The notes: generated by a model not told the origin, from the letters alone. A stretch of DNA of 64,000 nucleotides from Marinobacter sp. 1-4A (GCF_016597725.1 NZ_VCGY01000003.1:310001-374000); one strand, 5' to 3'. Positions 19,320 to 28,136 are shown, counted from the stretch's first letter. Program-made: numbers and translations.

Positions 19320-19426
19320 AAGACTAACCTTCCCAACCACGAATTCGGCTGGGTACCAGATCACTGATATTGGCATTGGCGCCGGACCATCAACTCCTTT
19401 AACGGACGAGATGCTCCGGCTTTTTT
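19320..19426 (+). promoter_or_regulatory. ANTAR/NasR-responsive attenuator leader of the nirB operon
   Basis: The terminator outer stem pairs 19381-19386 (GCCGGA) with 19415-19420 (TCCGGC), extended inward by CATC/GATG and TCC/GGA, and ends in six T (19421-19426). Just before it TTGGC (19370-19374) pairs with GCCGG (19381-19385), including two G-U pairs, around the loop ATTGGC, which again has A at position 1 and G at position 4. The right arm is the terminator's left arm, so the structures are mutually exclusive, exactly as in the nrtA leader. An upstream CAG-ATCA-CTG hairpin (19357-19366) mirrors the GAG-ACCA-CTC of the nrtA leader. Confidence 0.78.
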
Positions 19427-19453
19427 GGTTCTAAACGGGGCGGAGATGCAAAG

Positions 19454-20686
19454 ATGATCCGAAGAACGAAAGACACGTTGATCGTCTGTGGCCATGGAAT
19501 GGTAGCGCAGCGATTCCTTGAAGAGTTGGTGAGCAAAGCATCAATACCCTACAGGAATATCATTGTGTTTAACGGTGAAACAGCTGCTGCATACAACCGA
19601 GTTCAGCTTTCAGCTCTGCTCAGTGGAGAAACCGACGAGGAAAGCCTGCCCCTGAAGCCGGGCGCTTGGTTTGCCCGCCATGGTATTCAGGTTCATCACA
19701 GCGAAACAGTCCACGCTATAGCTCCCCACAACCGCACGGTGACAACAAGCACAGGCAAAGTGTTCAGCTATAGCACGCTGGTTATCGCAACCGGTGCTAG
19801 CCCAGCCCGCTTAGGGATTCCCGGGGAGCAACTAAACGGCGTTATGAACTTTCGGGACCTCAACGACACTCGCGCCCTAATTGAGTTGAGCCAACGTCAG
19901 CAGCGGGCCGTCGTAGTCGGCGGCGGTTTTCTGGGGCTTGAAGCGGCGGAAGGGCTTCTGCGCCGTGGCATGGATGTCACCCTACTGCATCGAAGCGGCC
20001 ACCTCTTGAATCGGCAGCTAGACCCAGAAAGTGGCAAGCTTCTATCTGACGCACTGACCGGTCGCGGTCTCAAAATTCTGACATCAACGTCACCAATCCA
20101 AGTGCTGGGGCAAGAGAGCGTCCGCGCCATTCAACTGAATGACCAGACGCTGATTGCTACGGATCTAATTGTCATCGCCACCGGCATTACACCCAACCGT
20201 GAACTGGCGCAAAACGCCGGACTGGCGTGTGGGCGGGGCATTCAAGTCAACTCGCAATTGCAAACCAGCAATCCACACATATTCGCCCTGGGCGAGTGCT
20301 GTGAGTTCAATGGCGAAACTTTTGGGCTTGTGGAGCCGGGTTATCAGCAGGCGAAAACTCTGGCGTGCGTGCTTGCAGGAACAACCAAGGGCGCGGCCTA
20401 CCAGCCATCCAAAACCGCCACCCGGCTCAAAATTGGCGGCATACCTGTTTTTTCCTGTGGGCTTCAGGCACCCGATGAGCATACCGAATCCCTGATCTCG
20501 CAAGACATTACAACCGGCGGCTACAACCACCTGCTGGTTCGCGACAACCGGCTGGTCGGCGCCATTCTAATGGGGAATACCAGCCAAGGCCCTTGGTACC
20601 AGACGTTGATTAACGACAACGTCGACATTCAATCGTTTCGAGCCCAATTGCCCTTTGGCAAACCGTATTGCGAAGCAGCAGCTTGA
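19454..20686 (+). CDS. NAD(P)H-dependent FAD reductase, probable nitrate reductase electron-transfer subunit
   Basis: 410 residues homologous to the N-terminal pyridine-nucleotide oxidoreductase half of NirB but without the siroheme part. The FAD-binding start is LIVCGHGMVAQRFLEEL, the NAD(P) fold shows VVVGGGFLGLEAAEG, and the second FAD motif is the HIFALGECCEF block. The role is probably that of Klebsiella NasC, passing electrons from NAD(P)H to NasA; the BFD-like [2Fe-2S] relay sits on NasA itself. GGAG at 19442-19445 fits the ATG. First gene of an operon with nirB, 28 bases downstream. The partnership with NasA is inferred from context. Confidence 0.8.
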   Translation: MIRRTKDTLIVCGHGMVAQRFLEELVSKASIPYRNIIVFNGETAAAYNRVQLSALLSGETDEESLPLKPGAWFARHGIQVHHSETVHAIAPHNRTVTTSTGKVFSYSTLVIATGASPARLGIPGEQLNGVMNFRDLNDTRALIELSQRQQRAVVVGGGFLGLEAAEGLLRRGMDVTLLHRSGHLLNRQLDPESGKLLSDALTGRGLKILTSTSPIQVLGQESVRAIQLNDQTLIATDLIVIATGITPNRELAQNAGLACGRGIQVNSQLQTSNPHIFALGECCEFNGETFGLVEPGYQQAKTLACVLAGTTKGAAYQPSKTATRLKIGGIPVFSCGLQAPDEHTESLISQDITTGGYNHLLVRDNRLVGAILMGNTSQGPWYQTLINDNVDIQSFRAQLPFGKPYCEAAA

Positions 20687-20714
20687 ACCGCTGCCCATGA
20701 AAGAGGACATCACC

Positions 20715-23222
20715 ATGAGCAATAAAACCCTAATCGTGATTGGCAACGGCATGGTAGGCCATCACTTTCTAGAGCAGTTCGTTGCCAGCCCGGCTGCGTC
20801 GGGCTATGACATTCTGGTCTTCGGTGAAGAAAAGCAGCGAGCCTACGATCGCGTTCATTTGTCGGAATACTTCACCGGCTCAACGCACTCAGATCTCGCG
20901 ATGGGCACCGCAGACTGGTACTCAGAACACGGTATTCAGCTACGGTTGCATGAACAGGTAACGGCCTTGAACCCTGATCAGCGTAGTGTCACCACGCCGA
21001 AGGGCGACTATGGCTATGACGAACTGGTGCTGGCAACCGGCTCCTTCCCTTTCGTACCGCCGATTGAGGGCCGGGAGCATCCTCACTGTTTCGTATACCG
21101 GACGCTAGAAGACCTTGACGCCATTCGCCACAGCGCCCAGAAAGGCAAGTCTGGGGTAGTTGTGGGTGGCGGTCTACTTGGCTTGGAAGCCGCCAATGCC
21201 CTCAAGAGTCTTGGCCTGCAGGCCCACGTAGTAGAGTTCGCACCTCGCCTAATGCCAGTGCAATTGGATACCGATGGCGGAGCGTTGCTGCGTCACAAAA
21301 TTGAAGAACTGGGCGTTCAAGTGCACACCGAAAAAGCCACCACCTCTATCGTGGAAGGCGAAAATGCTCGCATCCGAATGAACTTCAGCGATGACAGTCA
21401 TCTGGAAACCGACCTGATCGTCTTTTCAGCCGGTATTCGCCCACAGGATACACTCGCGCGAGCAAGTGGGCTGAGTGTTGGTGAACGTGGCGGCATCGTC
21501 GTCAATGATCAGTGCACCACGTCGGACCCACACATTCATGCCATTGGCGAGTGTGCGCTCTGGAACCAGAAGATCTTCGGCTTGGTCGCTCCCGGCTATA
21601 CCATGGCCCGCACCTTGGCGGCGATTCTGAACGGCGATCGTGATGCCGCCTTTACCGGCGCTGACATGAGCACCAAGCTAAAGCTGCTGGGAGTGGATGT
21701 AGGCTCCATTGGCGACGCCCACGGCCAGACACCCGGTGCCCGCAACATACGCTTTAACGATGAGCAGGCCGGCCACTATCGCCGCATGGTGGTCAGCGAA
21801 GATGGCAAAACGCTGCTAGGTGCCATTCTTGTGGGCGATAACAGCCACTACGATAGTCTTCTGCAGTACGCCCTGAACGGCATAACACTGCCACACAATC
21901 CCGAGACCCTGATACTGCCGGAGAATCAAGGCGGAGCCCCGGCACTGGGCCCCGATGCGCTTCCTGAAACCGCATCCATTTGTTCTTGCCACAATGTCAC
22001 TAAGGGCGATATTTGCTGCGCGATTGATGCTGGCTGCGTTGACCTCCCCAGCGTCAAAGCCGAAACCAAAGCCAGCACCGGTTGCGGCGGCTGTACCTCG
22101 CTACTCAAAAACCTGGTTGATAACGAGCTGGAAAAACGCGGTGTGGCGGTCAACAAAGACTTGTGCGAGCACTTCCCGTACAGCCGTCAGGAATTGTTTC
22201 ACTTGGTCAAAGTCAACGGCATCCGCACCTTCCGCACCCTGATTAGCCAGCACGGTAAGGGGCAGGGCTGTGATATCTGCAAGCCGGCCGTCGGCTCAAT
22301 TCTGGCGACCTGCTGGAACGAACACATTCTGGCCACCGATCACGTGCCACTTCAGGACACCAACGACACCTTCATGGCCAATATGCAGAAGAACGGCACC
22401 TATTCCATTGTGCCGCGCATTCCCGGCGGTGAGATTACGCCCGACAAGCTGATTGTGCTGGGCGAAGTAGCCAAAGAGTACGACCTTTACACTAAGATCA
22501 CGGGCGGTCAAAGGGTTGATCTATTTGGCGCTACGCTGAGCGAATTGCCAGAGATCTGGGAGAAGCTCATCGCAGCGGGTTTCGAAACGGGGCACGCCTA
22601 TGGCAAGTCTTTGCGCACAGTTAAATCCTGCGTTGGCAATACCTGGTGTCGATATGGCGTGCAAGACAGTGTGGGCATGGCGATCGTTCTGGAGAATCGC
22701 TACAAGGGTCTGCGGGCGCCGCATAAGGTAAAAATGGCTGTGTCTGGCTGCACGCGAGAGTGCGCCGAGGCTCAGAGTAAGGATTTTGGCGTGATCGCCA
22801 CTGAGAATGGGTGGAACTTGTATGTCTGCGGTAATGGCGGCATGCGCCCGCGCCACGCAGATTTATTTGCAACCGATCTATCTGATGAGGCGCTGATCCG
22901 AACCATTGATCGGGTGGTGATGTTCTATGTGCGCACGGCCGACCGGCTGCAGCGCACGAGTGTCTGGATGGAGAATCTAGAGGGCGGTCTGGATTATCTG
23001 AAACAGGTGGTGCTTGAGGATAGCCTGAGTATTTGTGCCGAGCTTGAGGAGCACATGAACAGCATTGCAGATACGTACCAGTGTGAGTGGAAAACGGCTG
23101 TAGAAGATCCTGAGAAGCGCAAGCGGTTCCGTGAGTTTGTGAACCTGCCAGAGCAGAAAGATCCTGTGCAGCAGTGGACGACTGAGCGGGGACAGAGACG
23201 GCCTGTTTTGGAGTCTGTGTAG
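20715..23222 (+). CDS. nirB: Assimilatory nitrite reductase [NAD(P)H] large subunit
   Basis: 835 residues from the ATG at 20715, preceded by AGAGGA. It has an FAD/NAD(P) oxidoreductase domain (IVIGNGMVGHHFLEQF; VVVGGGLLGLEAANAL), a central BFD-like [2Fe-2S] domain (CSCHNVTKGDIC... TGCGGC), then ferredoxin-like and siroheme/[4Fe-4S] nitrite reductase domains. The siroheme-cluster cysteines are visible in SCVGNTWCRYG and SGCTRECAEA. It reduces nitrite to ammonium with six electrons from NAD(P)H in the cytoplasm, together with NirD. The downstream nirD is separated by a palindromic repeat. Confidence 0.95.
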   Translation: MSNKTLIVIGNGMVGHHFLEQFVASPAASGYDILVFGEEKQRAYDRVHLSEYFTGSTHSDLAMGTADWYSEHGIQLRLHEQVTALNPDQRSVTTPKGDYGYDELVLATGSFPFVPPIEGREHPHCFVYRTLEDLDAIRHSAQKGKSGVVVGGGLLGLEAANALKSLGLQAHVVEFAPRLMPVQLDTDGGALLRHKIEELGVQVHTEKATTSIVEGENARIRMNFSDDSHLETDLIVFSAGIRPQDTLARASGLSVGERGGIVVNDQCTTSDPHIHAIGECALWNQKIFGLVAPGYTMARTLAAILNGDRDAAFTGADMSTKLKLLGVDVGSIGDAHGQTPGARNIRFNDEQAGHYRRMVVSEDGKTLLGAILVGDNSHYDSLLQYALNGITLPHNPETLILPENQGGAPALGPDALPETASICSCHNVTKGDICCAIDAGCVDLPSVKAETKASTGCGGCTSLLKNLVDNELEKRGVAVNKDLCEHFPYSRQELFHLVKVNGIRTFRTLISQHGKGQGCDICKPAVGSILATCWNEHILATDHVPLQDTNDTFMANMQKNGTYSIVPRIPGGEITPDKLIVLGEVAKEYDLYTKITGGQRVDLFGATLSELPEIWEKLIAAGFETGHAYGKSLRTVKSCVGNTWCRYGVQDSVGMAIVLENRYKGLRAPHKVKMAVSGCTRECAEAQSKDFGVIATENGWNLYVCGNGGMRPRHADLFATDLSDEALIRTIDRVVMFYVRTADRLQRTSVWMENLEGGLDYLKQVVLEDSLSICAELEEHMNSIADTYQCEWKTAVEDPEKRKRFREFVNLPEQKDPVQQWTTERGQRRPVLESV

Positions 23223-23247
23223 CCTTCCGGATTCTGGGATGGCGCAA

Positions 23248-23331
23248 GGGGCACGGGGTACTTTTCCTCTGGGAAAAATAACTCGCTGCGCTCAGACATC
23301 TTTTTCCCGGCGGAAAAGTACCCCGCACCCC
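23248..23331. repeat. Palindromic repeat, family A copy 1 (between nirB and nirD)
   Basis: Outer arms 23248-23267 and 23312-23331 are complementary at 18 of 20 positions. An inner stem GGGAAAAA/TTTTTCCC (23271-23278, 23301-23308) closes a 22-base asymmetric centre (23279-23300, beginning TAACTCGC and ending CAGACATC). The centre differs by one base from that at 25789-25810, while the outer arms are unrelated to those of the other copy. In RNA this would be a very stable hairpin inside the nirB-nirD transcript. Confidence 0.9.
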
Positions 23332-23390
23332 TCGCTCACCGAACTCGCAAATATCGAAAAACTGAAGACGAAAAGCTAAGGAGAATACAG

Positions 23391-23759
23391 ATGAAAACTC
23401 GTACCTTTTGGAACACCATTTGTACCGTTGATGATCTGGTGCCGGAGTCGGGAATTGCGGTCTGGACGGAAGAGGGTCCGGTGGCCGTGTTTTACCTGCC
23501 GCACCGGCTACCAGCACTCGTTGCCATAAGCCATAAAGATCCGTTCAGCGGCGCGAATGTTCTGGCTCGCGGCATCACTGGGGATTTAGGGGGAGAACCA
23601 ATCGTCGCCTCTCCGTTATACAAACAACACTTCAACCTGAAAACCGGTGTCTGTTTGGAAGATGAATCGGTTAGGGTCAAAACCTACTCTGTGCTTCTCG
23701 ATGGAAATCGGATCCTTTTGGAAACAAGAGAAACACAGCAAGAGGCTGTGGCAGCATAA
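23391..23759 (+). CDS. nirD: Nitrite reductase small subunit NirD
   Basis: 122 residues with the Rieske-like beta fold of NirD but without the iron-sulfur Cys/His ligands, as in other NirD proteins. The opening FWNTICTVDDLVPESGI-type segment and the GANVLARGITGD and KTGVCLED blocks are characteristic. It associates with NirB. AAGGAGAATACAG before the ATG gives a strong ribosome site of its own, useful because the upstream palindrome separates it from nirB by 168 bases. Confidence 0.93.
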   Translation: MKTRTFWNTICTVDDLVPESGIAVWTEEGPVAVFYLPHRLPALVAISHKDPFSGANVLARGITGDLGGEPIVASPLYKQHFNLKTGVCLEDESVRVKTYSVLLDGNRILLETRETQQEAVAA

Positions 23760-23873
23760 CCCTGAGGGAGGTTCAATCAACCGATATTGACGGGGCGGAA
23801 GCTACCAAAGGCCAATCACTCGCGGGCGACCTGATGTAAGATCAGTTAAACAATCATAAAAAGGAGCCCGCCC

Positions 23874-25271
23874 GTGAAGCCTCTGAGCCCTACCGACCAG
23901 CTTTTTCTCTGGCTTGAGAAGCGCCAGCAACCCATGCACGTAGGCGGGCTGCAGATTTTTTCATTTCCAGAAGATGCACCTGACGACTACGTGTCCAAGC
24001 TCGCCGAGCAGCTTCGAAACGATACGGAAGTAGCCGCGCCGTTCAATCAGCGGTTGGACAGCCGCTTGGCGCAACCTGTGTGGGTTCATGATGATCATCT
24101 CGACCTAGAGCACCACTTCCGGTTTGAAGCTCTGCCTACCCCGGGCCGTATTCGGGAGCTGCTTGCATTTGTTTCTGCCGAGCATTCCCACTTAATGGAT
24201 CGGGAGCGGCCGTTGTGGGAATTTCATCTGATCGAGGGGTTGAGCGACAGACAGTTTGCGGTTTACATCAAGGTGCACCATTCCTTGGTGGATGGCGTTT
24301 CCGCCATGCGAATGACTCAGCGAATGCTGTCCACGGACCCTTCAAAACGCAACATGCCGCCAGTGTGGGATCTATCCGTGAGGGCGGGGCGAAAAGAGGA
24401 TAGAAGCGAGCCGTCTCTCTGGTACAGCATTGGCCACTTGCTGGGCGCTTCGGGAAAACAGTTAAGCACGGTGCCGACCGTAGCGCGGGAACTACTGCGC
24501 ACTGTGAAGGCGGCGCGCAAGGACCCTGCCTACGACTCCATTTTCCACGCACCACGCAGTATTCTGAACCGGAAAATTACCGGTTCCCGCCGGTTTGCGG
24601 CTCAATCCTACTGCTTGAAGCGCATCAAAGCGGTGTGCCATGCCCATGACACCACCGTGAACGATGTGGTCACGGCCATGTGCGCCAGTGCGTTGCGCAC
24701 CTATCTTATGAATCTGGACGCTCTGCCCGATAAGCCTTTGATCGCTATGGTGCCGGTCTCCTTGCGCAAGTACCAAAAGTCTGACGGCAGCGAATCCGAA
24801 GGTCGGCAAGCCGAAGGCAATCAGGTGGGCGTTATTCTGGCTAACCTGCATACAGACGAAGGCGACGCTGTTACGCGGCTACGGAAAATCCACCAAGGCA
24901 TGCAAGAAGGGAAAGATCGCTACGCCCATATGTCACCCGAAGAGATCCTCAACTACACCGCACTGACTTTGGCGCCAGCGGCCTTTAATCTGCTAACCGG
25001 CATGGCTCCGAAGTGGCAAACGTTCAATGTGGTGATTTCCAACGTGCCCGGGCCAAAAGAAGCCTGTTACTGGAACGGCGCCAAGCTTGAAGGCATGTAT
25101 CCCGTCTCCATCGCCATGGACCGTTTGGCCCTGAATATGACCCTGACCAGCTATAACGATCAGGTGGAGTTTGGCTTGATCGGCTGCCGCCGCACGCTAC
25201 CCAGCCTCCAGAGGATGCTGGACTATCTGGAGGACGGTCTCGTGGAGCTTGAGCAGGCTCTTGTCAGTTAA
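23874..25271 (+). CDS. Wax ester synthase / diacylglycerol acyltransferase (WS/DGAT)
   Basis: 465 residues from a GTG preceded by AAGGAG seven bases upstream. The condensing motif HHxxxDG is intact (HHSLVDG, residues 135-141) and the family opening LSPTDQLFLWLEKR and the C-terminal NVVISNVPGPKE block are present. It esterifies acyl-CoA to fatty alcohols (wax esters) and/or diacylglycerol (triacylglycerol), making storage lipid that is typically laid down under nitrogen limitation. It lies just after nirD but with its own start region, so co-transcription is uncertain. Confidence 0.93.
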   Translation: MKPLSPTDQLFLWLEKRQQPMHVGGLQIFSFPEDAPDDYVSKLAEQLRNDTEVAAPFNQRLDSRLAQPVWVHDDHLDLEHHFRFEALPTPGRIRELLAFVSAEHSHLMDRERPLWEFHLIEGLSDRQFAVYIKVHHSLVDGVSAMRMTQRMLSTDPSKRNMPPVWDLSVRAGRKEDRSEPSLWYSIGHLLGASGKQLSTVPTVARELLRTVKAARKDPAYDSIFHAPRSILNRKITGSRRFAAQSYCLKRIKAVCHAHDTTVNDVVTAMCASALRTYLMNLDALPDKPLIAMVPVSLRKYQKSDGSESEGRQAEGNQVGVILANLHTDEGDAVTRLRKIHQGMQEGKDRYAHMSPEEILNYTALTLAPAAFNLLTGMAPKWQTFNVVISNVPGPKEACYWNGAKLEGMYPVSIAMDRLALNMTLTSYNDQVEFGLIGCRRTLPSLQRMLDYLEDGLVELEQALVS

Positions 25272-25671
25272 ATTTCACGTCCCGGTTTCGCTCTGAAATC
25301 TGGTCGTTCAATGTCCAGAAGTCGTACAGCAGGCCAATCAGGAAGAGGCCGCCGGTCAGCAGGTAGATAACCCCTGTGACCCACTTACCCATGTACATGC
25401 GGTGCAAGCCGAATACGCCAGTGAAGGTGAGTAGTAGCCAGCCGACGCTGTAATTTATCTCGCCCTCGCGGAAGCGGTGGTCGGCTTGTTCGTCCATGGA
25501 GGGGATCAGAAAGAAGTCGATTATCCAGCCGATCAGGAAGAATCCGAACGTAAAAAACCAGATGGTTCCGGTAATGGGTTTGCCGTAGTAGAAGCGGTGG
25601 GAGCCTAAAAAGCCGAAGATCCAGAGTAGGTATCCTAGCAGTTTGCTGTGAGTGTCTGGTCGGGTGATCAT
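25264..25671 (-). CDS. TM2-domain membrane protein
   Basis: 135 residues with two tandem TM2 units, each a pair of hydrophobic helices separated by a short turn: GFLGSHRFYYGK...GTIWFFTFGFFLIGWIIDFF and GVFGLHRMYMGK...GVIYLLTGGLFLIGLLYD. The G-x-H-R-x-Y-x-G-K pattern is diagnostic. Function unknown for the family. It is convergent with WS/DGAT and overlaps its 3' end by 8 bases. Confidence 0.85.
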   Translation of the reverse strand: MITRPDTHSKLLGYLLWIFGFLGSHRFYYGKPITGTIWFFTFGFFLIGWIIDFFLIPSMDEQADHRFREGEINYSVGWLLLTFTGVFGLHRMYMGKWVTGVIYLLTGGLFLIGLLYDFWTLNDQISERNRDVKFN

Positions 25672-25756
25672 TGTTGCTCCGGTGATAAGGGTTGGCTATA
25701 GCCGTATATGGGGTTATTTATGTCATTCCACAAGGTCTGAAGCCTGAGTGCCGGTC

Positions 25757-25843
25757 CGGAGGGTGGCGCATATTCTCCTTGGAAAAAATAACTCGCAGCG
25801 CTCAGACATCTTTTTTCTGGCGGAGAATATGCGCCACCCTCCG
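25757..25843. repeat. Palindromic repeat, family A copy 2
   Basis: Arms 25757-25778 and 25822-25843 form a perfect 22-bp inverted repeat (left begins CGGAGGGTGGCG). An inner GAAAAAA/TTTTTTC stem (25782-25788, 25811-25817) closes a 22-base centre (25789-25810), identical to that of the copy at 23248-23331 except one T/A change. The conserved GGCGGA just inside the right arm is also shared. Arm sequences share no similarity with the first copy beyond the shared boundary. Confidence 0.92.
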
Positions 25844-25892
25844 CCCTTTTAACTCTTGCAATAAATCCAGAGGCAAACGGATTTTGGCACTA

Positions 25893-26999
25893 TTAAGGCC
25901 CTAACTCCGGAGCTGGGTCGGGACCGCCTTCTCGGAATTCGCTAGCAGATTTTCCGGTCCACTTTTTGAATGCGCGACTGAAGTTGGAGAGGTCGGCGTA
26001 GCCCAGTTCGTAAGCGATTTCACTCACGGATTGGCTGGTGTAGCGTAATAGCTGAATGGCGCGGTCTTTGAGCACGGATTCTACAATTTCACGGTAACTG
26101 GTTTCTCGTTCCGCCAACCGTCGCTTTAGTGTTCTGGAGGAGACGCAAAAGCGTTCCGCCATGGCTTCAAGCGAAGGCAGCGGGCCGGGCATTATTCGCA
26201 GCATGTTGCGCACGGCCATGGCAAGGTCGCCTTGGTCCTTGAGGGCCTTCTGTAGTTCAAATTCACACTCATCTCTGGCCAGACGGGAAGCGTCTGCGTC
26301 GGCCAAGCGCATGCGCACATCCAGCAGTGTTTTCGGGAACACCAGCATCTCATCAGGCTGGTCATACTGAAATTTGACCGGCAACTGGTCGGCAAACTGG
26401 TGGTAATAGGCAGGCTCTGCGCCGCTGAGGCGAACGTTTACGCCGGGAAGCTTGCCGTGATCGAGGGCAAATCCGCGTTTTTCAGCATCGCTACGGTCCA
26501 ATAGCTGTTCAGTGAGCATCACCAGTGTGGCGCTGACGGTTTCTGCCAGAAACGGATAGAGGCTTGGCACGTCGAACTCGGTGCAGAGCTTCACCAGTAC
26601 GTGCTCATCAGTTTCTGACTGGCTCATGCTCAAAAACGGCGCTCGTAGCTGCAGGTAGCGACGAACGGAATCCAGCGCTCCGGCAAACGTAGGGCTGGTT
26701 AATGCAGCAAACCCAAGCGTGCCGTGAATGGTTACCCGCAGCTCTCTGGCCAGCATGAAGCTCAGTCCGTCTTTGCCAGCGAGTTTCAGTGCGCGCTCGG
26801 CCATAACCATGGCATCGGTAACAAACACACGGCTATCGTTGGCTTTCAGTTCTTCAGCATTAACGTTAAGGCCTTCATATAGCTGACGATCGTTATGGCC
26901 AAGCTGCTGTACGGTTTTGGCCAACACCCGCATGTACACGCCAGGCACTAGGAAGAGTCCCAGCATTTGCCGTTCTTTTTCCGACCCGGAAATCGCCAT
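25893..26999 (-). CDS. AraC-family transcriptional regulator
   Basis: 368 residues from the ATG at 26999, chosen because AGGG lies just upstream; an earlier in-frame start at 27068 is possible. The N-terminal ~200 residues match the Arabinose_bd-type ligand domain seen in OruR/ArgR-like AraC regulators. The C-terminal ~100 residues carry two helix-turn-helix motifs (SLEAMAERFCVSSRTLKRRLAE and SEIAYELGYADLSNFSRAFKKWTG in pieces). It is divergent from the hydrolase gene at 27231 and may regulate it; the effector is unknown. Confidence 0.88.
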   Translation of the reverse strand: MAISGSEKERQMLGLFLVPGVYMRVLAKTVQQLGHNDRQLYEGLNVNAEELKANDSRVFVTDAMVMAERALKLAGKDGLSFMLARELRVTIHGTLGFAALTSPTFAGALDSVRRYLQLRAPFLSMSQSETDEHVLVKLCTEFDVPSLYPFLAETVSATLVMLTEQLLDRSDAEKRGFALDHGKLPGVNVRLSGAEPAYYHQFADQLPVKFQYDQPDEMLVFPKTLLDVRMRLADADASRLARDECEFELQKALKDQGDLAMAVRNMLRIMPGPLPSLEAMAERFCVSSRTLKRRLAERETSYREIVESVLKDRAIQLLRYTSQSVSEIAYELGYADLSNFSRAFKKWTGKSASEFREGGPDPAPELGP

Positions 27000-27230
27000 A
27001 GAGTGCCCTGTCTTTGCGTGAGTGCTGCTTGAGTGCTGTTTCCTAAAGACTCTAGCAGAAGCCTGCAACCATCACAGTGGGAGAGATGGCACACCAGACA
27101 GCGTCGCGCTGGCCAACTTCATGTCACTGTGTCCTATTTTGAATGGTGAGCGGCCCGCTTTCGCATTCACCTCAATCGTCGACTCCAACACACTGGCTAC
27201 ATGACATCAGCCAATGTGAGGAGTAAACCC

Positions 27231-28136
27231 ATGCTGAGTACTAAAACCGCCCCAAACCCGATTACCTTAGACAACAGAGCGTCAAAAACGCCAGATAACG
27301 TCGACATCAAAGCCCAACGCATGGGTTTTGAGTTTGATGAGCAGGTGCCGCAATATTGGGTGGAAGAGAGCCCTTTTTTTAGCCATCTCATGAATGCACT
27401 TTCGGTGCTCTTTCCGCAGGGAGAACAGTTTTTTGTGGATTCTGTCCGTGCCTTCCGGGATCAAATTGACGATCCGAAATTGAAAGCCGAAGTGCGGGGC
27501 TTTATTGGCCAAGAAGCCATGCACTCACTGGAACATATGGCCATGAACCAGCATGTGCGGGATCGCGGCATGCCGGTAGGCGAAATGGAAAAACAACTGA
27601 ACGTCGTTCTGGATGTCGCCAAACTGCTACCAAAGCGCCATCAACTGGCCATTACCTGCGCCCTTGAGCACATAACCGCCATGATGGCGGATATGCTTCT
27701 GGAACGCGACGATGTGCGCGAGGGCATGCATGAGACCATGCGCCCGCTCTGGGCATGGCATGCTATTGAAGAAACCGAGCACAAAGCAGTGGCTTACGAT
27801 GTGTTCCAGCAGGTTGGCGGCACCTACGCCGAGCGAACCTTTTATTTGGTTCTAAGCACGGCCGCTCTAGGCGTGGTGGCGTCGTATTTCACAGGCCGCA
27901 TGGTGGCAAATGACACCAAGGGGTTCTCGATAACCGATACCGGCAAGAGCTTGTGGCGCATGTGGGGCAAGAACGGTACTTTCTCAAGCCTAATACCTAC
28001 CTGGTTTGGTTACTTCAAACCGGGCTACCACCCTTGGGACAATGACAACAGCGAGTTGATTGCGCGGTTTAAGGCTGAGATTCAGGCATACATCGCACCG
28101 GAGTACCAGAACGGGAATCGCAAAACCCTACAGTGA
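27231..28136 (+). CDS. Metal-dependent hydrolase-like protein (PF10118 type)
   Basis: 301 residues from the ATG at 27231, where GAGGAG lies seven bases upstream; the ATG at 27201 lacks a ribosome site. The protein is mostly helical with ferritin-like metal ligand spacing: GQEAMHSLEHMAMN, LEHITAMM and WHAIEETEHKAVAYD supply Glu/His clusters. These match the predicted metal-dependent hydrolase family PF10118, common in lipid-metabolising marine and actinobacterial genomes. The reaction is not established. Divergent from the AraC regulator. Confidence 0.75.
   Translation: MLSTKTAPNPITLDNRASKTPDNVDIKAQRMGFEFDEQVPQYWVEESPFFSHLMNALSVLFPQGEQFFVDSVRAFRDQIDDPKLKAEVRGFIGQEAMHSLEHMAMNQHVRDRGMPVGEMEKQLNVVLDVAKLLPKRHQLAITCALEHITAMMADMLLERDDVREGMHETMRPLWAWHAIEETEHKAVAYDVFQQVGGTYAERTFYLVLSTAALGVVASYFTGRMVANDTKGFSITDTGKSLWRMWGKNGTFSSLIPTWFGYFKPGYHPWDNDNSELIARFKAEIQAYIAPEYQNGNRKTLQ

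Noticed and set aside
22994-23299. Short minus-strand frame beginning in the palindrome with an MSERSEL-type start
   Set aside because: It is the translation of the repeat centre and antisense nirB; such frames arise wherever this repeat occurs.
22621-23517. 298-codon minus-strand frame across nirB, the palindrome and nirD
   Set aside because: Overlaps two certain genes and a repeat; the composition is not protein-like.
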